A stretch of 64,000 nucleotides of DNA from Acidimicrobiia bacterium (GTDB lineage Bacteria > Actinomycetota > Acidimicrobiia > Acidimicrobiales > AC-14), in the NCBI GenBank assembly GCA_023264995.1, contig JAHFUR010000003.1:124001-188000 (forward strand), read 5' to 3'. Position 1 is the stretch's first letter; every line of letters starts with the position of its first letter. Below the pieces are notes generated by a model. It had not been told where the DNA came from and ran no database searches. It worked only from the letters and a program-made list of their open reading frames with translations. Positions 1 through 6,771 of the stretch are shown here, piece by piece. The position numbers were made by a program, and so were the translations under genes.

Positions 1-431
1 CATCCCCGCGACCCGGCGCTGCCGGCGGTGACCAGGAAGTAGACCAAGGCGGGCATCACCATGCCGCCGAGTGCGGCAAAGGCAGGCATGGCCGCTCTTC
101 TCGGATCCCTGAGCTCGCCCTCGACCAGCTCGCGCTTGATCTCCAGCCCCACGACGAAGAAGAAGACGGCCATGAGGCCGTCGTTCACTAGACCGTGAAG
201 GTCTGCCTCGAGGACATACCGGCCGAGGTTGACGGAGACCTCGGTGCCCCAGATCGGCTGGTACGCGGCAGCCCAGGGGGAGTTGGCCCAGACCAATGCC
301 ACCAGAGCGGCGACCAGCAGCAGGACTCCCCCGGATGCCTCGGTGTCCATGAAGTTCCGGACCGACTTCGGCAGCCGGCGTCCCGGTAGGGCGTGGCCGA
401 TTGGCTGGGGCCGGTCGGTCTCTGTCGCCAC
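1..431 (-). CDS. nhaA: NhaA-type Na+/H+ antiporter, N-terminal part (runs off the window)
   Basis: Inner-membrane secondary transporter exchanging Na+ (or Li+) for H+ in pH and salt homeostasis. Only about 143 N-terminal codons are inside the window; the gene continues past base 1. Visible NhaA hallmarks are a first membrane helix (GVLLLVAALVALVWANSPW) followed by the segment GLMAVFFFVVGLEIKREL, one of the most conserved in the family, then ELRDPRRAAMPAFAALGGM. I chose the GTG start at 431 because an AGGAGG site (441-446 on this strand) lies 9-10 bases upstream; it gives a short hydrophilic leader before helix 1. It is last in a minus-strand operon with a K+/H+ antiporter and SecDF, separated by 137 bases from the preceding gene. 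Identification is secure; the missing C-terminus, including the ion-binding aspartates, cannot be checked. Confidence 0.93.
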   Translation of the reverse strand, partial: MATETDRPQPIGHALPGRRLPKSVRNFMDTEASGGVLLLVAALVALVWANSPWAAAYQPIWGTEVSVNLGRYVLEADLHGLVNDGLMAVFFFVVGLEIKRELVEGELRDPRRAAMPAFAALGGMVMPALVYFLVTAGSAGSRG

Positions 432-568
432 GGCGCGGTTTCCTCCTGGGGTGCGAACACTGTCAGTTCGCCGACCAGGCTTCCCGGCACTCCACCACCC
501 AACTGTGGTCGTGCCAGTGTGTCACCTAGGTCGGGGCATCCGCGACCAGCGGACTCCACCACGTCCGG

Positions 569-1006
569 CTACGGGGTAGGCGGCGCCCCGGCCTCGGCCA
601 GGCGTTGGCCGACCTCGACGGGAATGTCAACCCGCCAGCCGTCTCGCTTCAGCTGCTCGCGGGTCAGGCGAAGCTCGCCCCCGCTCTTGCCCTGGGCGTC
701 GAACCGGAAGACCCACACGTCGCCCTGGTCGGAGACCTGCTCGACCACGCCCGTGGACCGCTTCGGGGCGAAGCCCGCCGGCGACCAGCCGCTTCCCGCG
801 CCGTCGCTGACATCGACACTGAGGGTGTAGGCCGTCGGGTTCACGAAGGTGATCCGAGCGACGGTGGTCGGGCCCCCCGAGAGGCCGACAAGGTACGTCA
901 CCCCCACCACGACGAGCAGCCCGGCGGCCAGCCCGGCCAGGCCCAGGGTGATACGCCGGCCGGCGCGGCCGGGGGCGTCGGGTCGAAGGATGGTCGGCGG
1001 GTTCAT
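569..1006 (-). CDS. Small membrane-anchored hypothetical protein
   Basis: I do not recognise the family. The 145-residue product has a basic N-terminus, one strong membrane helix at about residues 18-42 (ITLGLAGLAAGLLVVVGVTY), then an extracytoplasmic region with beta-type character (ITFVNPTAYTLSVDVSDG, GDVWVFRFDAQGKSGGELRL) and no cysteines. This suggests a small beta-sandwich held at the outer face of the membrane. Its start overlaps the antiporter stop by four bases (ATGA), so it is probably translated by coupling with the KhtU-like gene. The context suggests a partner or accessory of ion transport, but that is inference only. Confidence 0.75.
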   Translation of the reverse strand: MNPPTILRPDAPGRAGRRITLGLAGLAAGLLVVVGVTYLVGLSGGPTTVARITFVNPTAYTLSVDVSDGAGSGWSPAGFAPKRSTGVVEQVSDQGDVWVFRFDAQGKSGGELRLTREQLKRDGWRVDIPVEVGQRLAEAGAPPTP

Positions 1007-2247
1007 GAGGTGTCCTCTCGGTTGGTCACGGTAACGGGGAACAGGCGGGCGGGCAGGCGTTCGGCAAGGAGGTGCGACCGAGACGCGGCCAGTGGACCGG
1101 CGATGGCCAGCACCAGGACATAGCCGGCGGCGAAGGGCCCAAGCCGGCCGTCCAGGCCGGCGACGACGGCCAGGCTGGCCAGGATCAGGGAGAACTCGCC
1201 GCGGGCGAGGATGGTCAGTCCAATGTTGGCTGCGGCTGGCGGGCCCAATCGCTGGATGCGGGCCGCGACCACGCCGGCCGTCACACAGCCGGCGACGGTC
1301 ACGGCCCCCGCGGCCAGCACCGGGCCGATGACGGAGGTCAGTGCTGCGGGATCGACCGTCAGGCCGAAGGCGAAGAAGAACGTGGCGGCGAAGAGGTCTC
1401 GCAGCGGGAGGACCAGGCGCTCGACGCGTTCGGCCACAGCGGTGCCCGACATGAGCTGGCCGGCCAGGAAGGCGCCGATAGCCTCCGACACGCCGAGGTT
1501 GGCGGCGACGCCGGCGAGGAGGATGGCGGCGCCGACGAAACAGACGGTGAGCAGCTCGTCGTCACCGGTGCCCAGCAGACGTCCGACCACTCGTCGGCCC
1601 CAGCGGGCGGCGGCGGCCATGACCAGGAGGAAGGCCAGCGCCTTGGCCACAGAGGCGACCGCCTCGCCCGTGCCCTGGGCGTCGCCGAGAACAGGCTGGA
1701 GGAGGGACAGGTAGACGGCGAGGAACACGTCCTCGACCACGACGATGCCAAGCAGCATCCCCGTCTCGGGATTCGCCAGGCGGCGGAGCTCGACGAGCAG
1801 CTTGGTTACGATGGCCGAGGAGGAGATCCCGACGATGCCGGCGATGACCAGGGTCTCCCGTCCGCCCCATCCCAAGGCGGAACCCAGGGCCAGCCCGCCA
1901 CCCATGTTGATGGCCAGATAGATGCTGCCGGCGCCCAGCAGCCGCCGACCGCCGGTGAGGAGGTCGTCGAGGGAGAACTCCAGGCCCAGGTGGAACAGCA
2001 GCATGATCAGTCCGAGGGTGGCGAGGATCCCGAGGTCGGCCGGGTCGCGCACGAACACCGGCCCGGGCGTGTGGGGGCCGGTCAGAATGCCCGCAGCCAT
2101 GAACAGCGGGATGGTGGGCAGCCCGATGCGGCGGCCGGACCGGGCCAGCACGCCGGCCACCAGCAGGGCGGCGCCCAGGGCAACGAGCTCGCGCCCGACC
2201 TCCGGACCCGCGGCGGCCAACACGCCGAGGGGCTGCACCGCCGTCAC
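1003..2247 (-). CDS. khtU: CPA2-family cation/proton antiporter, KhtU-like
   Basis: Predicted K+(Na+)/H+ antiporter of the CPA2 (Kef/KhtU) family, acting in the cytoplasmic membrane. The 414 residues are almost all membrane helices. Family features include RRIGLPTIPLFMAAGILTGP near the N-terminus, the discontinuous helix region LLFHLGLEFSLDDLL, and SSSAIVTKLLVELRR. The length matches bacterial KhtU (about 410), and there is no C-terminal TrkA-N (RCK) domain as in KefB or KefC; that regulatory role is supplied by the separate upstream TrkA-C protein. Both junctions are four-base overlaps (2244-2247 with khtT, 1003-1006 with the downstream gene), indicating translational coupling. The two-gene layout is that of Bacillus KhtT-KhtU, so the substrate is most likely K+, but this is inferred. 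Confidence 0.9.
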   Translation of the reverse strand: MTAVQPLGVLAAAGPEVGRELVALGAALLVAGVLARSGRRIGLPTIPLFMAAGILTGPHTPGPVFVRDPADLGILATLGLIMLLFHLGLEFSLDDLLTGGRRLLGAGSIYLAINMGGGLALGSALGWGGRETLVIAGIVGISSSAIVTKLLVELRRLANPETGMLLGIVVVEDVFLAVYLSLLQPVLGDAQGTGEAVASVAKALAFLLVMAAAARWGRRVVGRLLGTGDDELLTVCFVGAAILLAGVAANLGVSEAIGAFLAGQLMSGTAVAERVERLVLPLRDLFAATFFFAFGLTVDPAALTSVIGPVLAAGAVTVAGCVTAGVVAARIQRLGPPAAANIGLTILARGEFSLILASLAVVAGLDGRLGPFAAGYVLVLAIAGPLAASRSHLLAERLPARLFPVTVTNREDTS

Positions 2248-2726
2248 CCGGCCACGTGCCGCACGAAGCCCTCGAGGTCCTCTGGCCTGCCCACCACGAC
2301 CACCTGGTCGCCCGTCCCCAGCACCTCGGTCGGCTCCGGGACGACGATGACATCGTCGCCCCGCAGGATGGCCACGATGGTCATGCGGGTACGCCGGCGG
2401 ACCTGGAGCTCGGCGATGGAGCGACCGGCACCCGGGGCGTCCGGCCCGATCGTCACCCAGTCGATGAGCAGCCCTCCGACGACCGACTCGATGCGGTTGG
2501 CCAGCGTGGGCTGGAAGTAGGCGCCGGCCAGCACCGCACCCAGCCGCCGGGCCTGGTTGTCCGACAGCGTGGCCACGCTGGGGGGCCGGCGGCCCGCCTC
2601 GTCAGAGAGGTAGAGATCGCGCCGCCCGCTGTGGTGGATGACCACGCTGACCTCGCCCCCCTCGGCCGGCACGGAGTAGTGCCGCCCTATGCCGGGCAGC
2701 TCCTGTTCGCGGATGTCGTCGTCCAT
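2244..2726 (-). CDS. khtT: KhtT-like antiporter regulatory subunit (TrkA-C domain)
   Basis: Peripheral regulatory subunit of the KhtU antiporter. The 160-residue protein has the two-part layout of KhtT: an N-terminal domain beginning ELPGIGRHYSVPAEGGEVSV and HHSGRRDLYL, and a C-terminal TrkA-C (RCK-C) domain at about 75-160 with VTIGPDAPGAGRSIAELQVR and the VVVGRPEDLEGF ending, which in this family binds nucleotide or second messenger (KhtT of Bacillus responds to c-di-AMP). It lies one base after secDF and overlaps khtU by four bases, so the subunits are probably made in step. The similarity to KhtT runs over the full length, so the pairing with the antiporter is well supported. Confidence 0.9.
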   Translation of the reverse strand: MDDDIREQELPGIGRHYSVPAEGGEVSVVIHHSGRRDLYLSDEAGRRPPSVATLSDNQARRLGAVLAGAYFQPTLANRIESVVGGLLIDWVTIGPDAPGAGRSIAELQVRRRTRMTIVAILRGDDVIVVPEPTEVLGTGDQVVVVGRPEDLEGFVRHVAG

Positions 2727-2727
2727 G

Positions 2728-5085
2728 TCAGCGCCTCCTGGCCGGCTTGGGCTTCTTCTTCTTCCGAGGCCGGGGCGTGGCCGCCCCCCTGGCGGCGACG
2801 GCGCCCTGGGGTAGGGCCCCGGCCGCGCTGGTCGTCACCAAGATGTCGGCCTTGGGCGCGGCGACCCGCGTGGGTCGTAGGGCCTGTGGCGGCACCCGCT
2901 CTGTCTCAGGCCGGGCGCCGCGCCCCTCGAACCACACGGCCAGCGGGGTGGCGGTGAACACCGAGGAGTAGGTGCCCACGAGGATGCCCACCAAGAGGGC
3001 CAGGGCGAAGTCGGTGAGCGTCTCGCCGCCCAGAACGTAGAGGGCAACGAGGATGAAGAGGGCGCCGAGGCCGGTGTTTATCGTCCTCGGGACCGTCTGC
3101 AGACAGGCGTCGTTAGCCACGTCAACCATGCGGTCCTTGGGCCGGGCCCGGCGCAGCTCCCGGATGCGGTCGAAGACGACCACCGAGTCGTTGATCGAGT
3201 ATCCGATCACGGTGAGAAGGGCGGCGAGGAACACCCCGTCGAGGGTCTTGCCCAGCCAGGCGAACACCCCGAGCAGCAGGACGACGTCGTGAGCCATCGC
3301 GCTCACAGCTGCCGCGGCGTAGGTCCAGCGGAACCGCACAGCCAGGTAGGCCAATTGGGCGGCCAGGGCCAACCCGAGGGCGATCAGTGCCTTCCGGCGC
3401 AGCTCGTTGCCGATGGTGGGGCCGACGAACTCATCGCGTACGACGGTCGACTCGCCGGCCGTGGCCTCGACCGCCTTCCGGATCCTGTCGACTTCGGCCG
3501 GGTCGAGCTGGGTGGTGCGGATGGCCACGTCACCGTCGCCTGACTCCTGCACGACCACCTGCGGGAACCCGGCCTCGGCAAGGGCCCGCCGCACCGCATC
3601 TGGGTCGGCCGGCCGCTCGGTGTCGTACTCGACGAGGCGGCCCCCGGAGAACTCCAGTCCCACCTCGAAGCCCTGGGTGACGATTCCGGCCCCGGCAAGG
3701 ACGAGAGCGACGCCAGACGCGGCCAGCCAGCGTGGGGAATGGCGAAGGAGGTTGGGCCGACGGCGGGCGATCCAGGCCCGGAACCGGCCGCCGACCTCGA
3801 GGCCGAGCAGCCGCGGCCGGTCGCGGAGACTGGTGCGCAGGACGGCGTCGACCAGGAAGCGGGTGACGAACAGGGCGGTGAAAACCGACACCACGACGCC
3901 GACCGACAGGGTGATCCCGAAGCCCCGGACCGCGCCGGAGGCGAAGAAGAAGAGCAGGACGGCGGCCAGCAGGGTGGTGGCGTTGGAGTCGGCGATGGCG
4001 GTCCAGGCCCGCTTGAACCCGTGGTCGGCAGCCCGCCTGGTGGTGGCCCCGCCGCTCACCTCCTCCTTGATGCGCTCATAGACGAGCACGTTGGCGTCGA
4101 CGGCCATGCCGATGGCCAGCACGAATCCGGCGATGCCGGGCAGGGTGAGCGTGGCGCCCATGGCCAGGAGCACGGCGAAGCTGATGGCTCCGTAGGCGAC
4201 CAGGGCGAGTACGGCCAGCACGCCCAGGAGCCGGTAGTAGGCGATCATGTAGAGCGCGGTAAGGCCGGCGCCGATGAGGGCGGCCAGGATGCTGGCCCGG
4301 ACGGCGGCGTCGCCCAGGGTGGGGCCGATGGTGCGCTGCTCGACCACATCCACCGGCACCGGCAGAGCACCGGCTCGGATGAGCAGGGCCAGATCCTTGG
4401 CCTCGCGCTCGGTGAAGCTGCCGGTGATGGACGTGGTCCCACCGGTGATCCCCTGGTTGCAGCCGATCCCGGGTGAGACCTGGGGACTGGAGATGACCCG
4501 ATTGTCCAGGACGATGGCGATGCGCCGGGCCGGGTCGCCCTGGGGGGCACATGCGGCTTCGCCGGTGAGGCGGGCCCACGCGCGGTCGTTGCGAAAGTCG
4601 ACCTCCACCTGCCAGAGGGCCGAGAACTCACCGGCGAGGCCGGCCCGGGCCGTACTCACGTCGTTGCCCGTGAGGGAGGCAGGTCCGAGAGGCAGCTCGG
4701 CTCCCGACTCGTCGGGGAGGGTCAGCTCGCCGGTCCCGGCGGCGATGATGGGGTGAAAGGTCAGCTGCGCGGTCTTGCCGATAACGGCGATCGCCTCGGC
4801 CGGGTCGTCCAGGCCCGGCAGCTCGACGATGATCCGGCGGTCGCCGGAGCGCTGCAGCGACGGTTCGGAGACACCGAGCTGGTCGACGCGCCGGCGCAGC
4901 ACCTCGAGGGTGCGGTCCAGCGTGTCGCCGTCGATGCGGCGACCGTCGCCATCCCTGGCTTCGAGGACGATTTGGGTGCCGCCCTGCAGATCGAGGCCCA
5001 GGCGGGCCGGACGGGTGGCGATGAGGGCGGTGGCGCCGGCCAGCAGGGCCAGGACCGCGACAGCGCGCCAGCGGAGCTTCTTCAT
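2728..5085 (-). CDS. secDF: SecD-SecF fusion, protein translocase accessory subunit
   Basis: Proton-motive-force driven partner of SecYEG that helps pull exported proteins out of the translocon. The 785 residues contain SecD first (RPARLGLDLQGGTQIVLEA, P1 ectodomain with VDQLGVSEPSLQRSG, then PGIAGFVLAIGMAVDANVLV) and SecF second (GLEFSGGRLVEYDT, then LTVIGYSINDSVVVFDRIRE). Both halves keep the conserved DANV and DSVV helix segments. The C-terminus is a lysine/arginine-rich tail ending in a KKKKPKPARRR block. Start ATG at 5085 has a GAGGAG site. Actinobacteria usually carry separate secD and secF genes, so a fused copy in an operon with antiporters suggests an extra, island-borne paralog rather than the housekeeping pair; this is inference. 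Confidence 0.93.
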   Translation of the reverse strand: MKKLRWRAVAVLALLAGATALIATRPARLGLDLQGGTQIVLEARDGDGRRIDGDTLDRTLEVLRRRVDQLGVSEPSLQRSGDRRIIVELPGLDDPAEAIAVIGKTAQLTFHPIIAAGTGELTLPDESGAELPLGPASLTGNDVSTARAGLAGEFSALWQVEVDFRNDRAWARLTGEAACAPQGDPARRIAIVLDNRVISSPQVSPGIGCNQGITGGTTSITGSFTEREAKDLALLIRAGALPVPVDVVEQRTIGPTLGDAAVRASILAALIGAGLTALYMIAYYRLLGVLAVLALVAYGAISFAVLLAMGATLTLPGIAGFVLAIGMAVDANVLVYERIKEEVSGGATTRRAADHGFKRAWTAIADSNATTLLAAVLLFFFASGAVRGFGITLSVGVVVSVFTALFVTRFLVDAVLRTSLRDRPRLLGLEVGGRFRAWIARRRPNLLRHSPRWLAASGVALVLAGAGIVTQGFEVGLEFSGGRLVEYDTERPADPDAVRRALAEAGFPQVVVQESGDGDVAIRTTQLDPAEVDRIRKAVEATAGESTVVRDEFVGPTIGNELRRKALIALGLALAAQLAYLAVRFRWTYAAAAVSAMAHDVVLLLGVFAWLGKTLDGVFLAALLTVIGYSINDSVVVFDRIRELRRARPKDRMVDVANDACLQTVPRTINTGLGALFILVALYVLGGETLTDFALALLVGILVGTYSSVFTATPLAVWFEGRGARPETERVPPQALRPTRVAAPKADILVTTSAAGALPQGAVAARGAATPRPRKKKKPKPARRR

Positions 5086-5171
5086 GGGTGTACTCCTCGG
5101 GATTCGGCCGGCCCCGGTTGGGTGGGGACGGTGACGACTGGTTCCTCATGCGGCGGGGAGCCGCTAAGACC

Positions 5172-5546
5172 TCAGGCGAACTGGAGGAGTGGTGGTGCCC
5201 GCAGGCAGATGGTGTGGCGACAGGCGCACAACGGCCGGCGGCCGCCTCCGGGGCCGAGGGACCGGCGCCAGCAGGCCTGGAGGAGGCCGAACAGCCCGGC
5301 CAGCATCGCGATGATGAGGAGGGCGCGCAGCTTCACCAATTGGGTGGTGGCCCGCAACTCGTCGGAGGCCCGGACGGGTAGGACCGCAGGAGCGGCGCCG
5401 GGCTCCAGGGCGGAGATGGCGACCAGCGGGGCTCCGGCCGCCCGTGGCGTCGGGGACTGCCCGGTGTGGTCGGTACCGACGCCCCCCAGGCACACTGCCG
5501 CCCACATGACGACCGCCCAGAGCCGAAGGTGGCGTGACCGGGCCAT
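5172..5546 (-). CDS. Small putative membrane protein, first gene of the secDF operon
   Basis: Not recognised. The 124-residue reading frame starts MARSRHLRLWAVVMWAAVCL, resembling a signal peptide or anchor, continues with a low-complexity periplasmic-type stretch, and has a second hydrophobic helix at about 75-92 (LRALLIIAMLAGLFGLLQAC) followed by a basic, cysteine-containing tail. It is codirectional with secDF, 86 bases upstream of it, and would be the first gene of the operon. Two plausible membrane segments in the right positions support it being real, but coding-type constraint cannot be proven by eye. Confidence 0.55.
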   Translation of the reverse strand: MARSRHLRLWAVVMWAAVCLGGVGTDHTGQSPTPRAAGAPLVAISALEPGAAPAVLPVRASDELRATTQLVKLRALLIIAMLAGLFGLLQACWRRSLGPGGGRRPLCACRHTICLRAPPLLQFA

Positions 5547-5607
5547 CCGACCAGGCTACTGGTGCCGCCTGGTCTCGGAGCCACAACCACTAGAGGGCGA
5601 TCTCTGT

Positions 5608-5725
5608 CAGAAAACGAACGTTTTCTGCACAGTGAGAGCGACGGAGCTTGAACGGTTCCCAGCGCTGTGCAACAAACGGTGCCGGAAACCGACGCTGTTC
5701 GGAAACCGACGTGAGCCGTTTTCTG
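5608..5725. promoter_or_regulatory. Candidate res site / tnpR operator with repeated 9-bp motif
   Basis: A 9-bp motif of the form C-R-GAAA-M-CG occurs five times in 118 bases just upstream of tnpR. CAGAAAACG and its complement CGTTTTCTG form a 20-bp dyad at 5608-5627. CGGAAACCG occurs in two 12-bp direct copies (CGGAAACCGACG at 5683-5694 and 5700-5711). CGTTTTCTG recurs inverted at 5717-5725. Resolvase binding sites upstream of tnpR typically have several inverted half-sites, so this cluster probably serves as res for cointegrate resolution and for tnpR autoregulation. Position and motif are seen; function is inferred. Confidence 0.6.
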
Positions 5726-5738
5726 TACGCTGTGCGCC

Positions 5739-6362
5739 GTGCCGCCCAGGAAGAAGGCCTTGCCGTCGGAGCTGGAGCCCGAACCCGCCGTTCTCACCGG
5801 CGCCCTCGTTGGCTACTCGAGGGTCAGCACTCGCGACCAGAACCTCGATCGCCAGACCGATGCGCTTACCGCCGCCGGCTGCCTGCGCATCTTCGCCGAC
5901 AAGCGGTCGGGCAAGACCAGCGCGCGGCCCGAGCTGGCCAAGGCCCTGGACTTCATGCGACCGGGTGACACCCTGGTGGTGGCCAGCCTGGACCGGCTCT
6001 CCCGCTCGCTGCAGGACCTGATCGCCATCGTGGCCGAGCTGCGCCGGCGGGGCGTCGGCTTCCGATCCCTGCACGAGCAGCTCGACACCACCACCCCCGG
6101 CGGCCGGCTGGTCTTCCATGTGTTCGCGGCGCTGGCCGAGTTCATCCGCGAACTGATCGTGGAGGGCACCCGTGAGGGCCTCGACGCCGCCCGGGCCCGG
6201 GGGCGGGTCGGCGGACGGCCACCGGTGATGACCCCGGAGAAGATCGCCGCCGCCCGGTCGTTGCTGCCCGACAACAGCATCTCCGCCATCGCCCGGATGG
6301 TCGGGGTCAGCCGGGGCACCCTCTATGCCCACATGGACGCCATCACCAAGGCGGCCAGCTGA
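5739..6362 (+). CDS. tnpR: Tn3-type resolvase (small serine recombinase)
   Basis: Resolves transposition cointegrates by serine-mediated site-specific recombination at res. The 207-residue protein has an N-terminal resolvase domain after a 20-residue leader: the catalytic serine is in LVGYSRVSTRDQNLDRQ (about S30), with the conserved GDTLVVASLDRLSRSL and RSLHEQLDTTTPGGRLVFHVFAALAEFIRELI helix. The C-terminal HTH is at about 165-205 (SISAIARMVGVSRGTLYAHM), giving the normal domain order and length. It lies immediately after the repeated motif cluster and is followed codirectionally by a small accessory gene and tnpA. Confidence 0.95.
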   Translation: MPPRKKALPSELEPEPAVLTGALVGYSRVSTRDQNLDRQTDALTAAGCLRIFADKRSGKTSARPELAKALDFMRPGDTLVVASLDRLSRSLQDLIAIVAELRRRGVGFRSLHEQLDTTTPGGRLVFHVFAALAEFIRELIVEGTREGLDAARARGRVGGRPPVMTPEKIAAARSLLPDNSISAIARMVGVSRGTLYAHMDAITKAAS

Positions 6363-6417
6363 TGAGCGGCGCCGCCAGTTCACGGTGCTGTCCGCGACCC
6401 GGTGCCGGGATCGGCTG

Positions 6418-6762
6418 ATGACGAAGCGGTGGGTGCGGTTCGTCGTGCCGATCATGGTCGAGGTCGACTGCGACGAGGACGAGATCCCACGGGTGGTCAC
6501 CCTCCCCGAGGAGATCCGCCACGACCGTGACGACCGGGGCCACTTCCTCGTCTACGACGAGCGCTTCGTCCGCCGCCACGGCGACGACCAGCCCCAGACA
6601 CACGCATCCTGCGTGGCCGAGCCGTACTGGGAACACGAGCGGTTCCGGCTCGGCCCGCCGGTCAACTGGCCGGAGCCGACCACGTGGGAGGAGGGGTTCG
6701 ATCTCACCGAGGCCGACGAGCACTACGGCGAGGTCAACCCCTACGGCGAGCCGCGGCGCTGA
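6418..6762 (+). CDS. Small hypothetical protein between tnpR and tnpA
   Basis: Acidic 114-residue protein of unknown family, beginning MTKRWVRFVVPIMVEVDCDE. No membrane segment, zinc cluster or HTH is visible; the sequence is rich in Asp/Glu and aromatic residues (EPYWEHERFRLGPPVNWPEP). I chose the ATG at 6418 because it opens the conserved-looking part; an ATG 93 bases upstream would overlap tnpR and adds a non-descript arginine-rich stretch. It ends nine bases before tnpA, so it is probably co-transcribed with the transposition genes, but no function can be assigned. Confidence 0.7.
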   Translation: MTKRWVRFVVPIMVEVDCDEDEIPRVVTLPEEIRHDRDDRGHFLVYDERFVRRHGDDQPQTHASCVAEPYWEHERFRLGPPVNWPEPTTWEEGFDLTEADEHYGEVNPYGEPRR

Positions 6763-6771
6763 GGCCGGGCG

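Noticed and set aside
1072-2520. Long plus-strand frame opposite the KhtT/KhtU genes (482 codons)
   Set aside because: The translation is low-complexity (G, Q, D, H-rich) with no domain, and it is antisense to two clear family members; a mirror of high-GC codon bias.
5099-5140. GGGGACGGTGACGACTGG as left end of the Tn3 transposon
   Set aside because: Only the first seven bases match the presumed right terminus, too little for a Tn3-family inverted repeat of about 38 bp.
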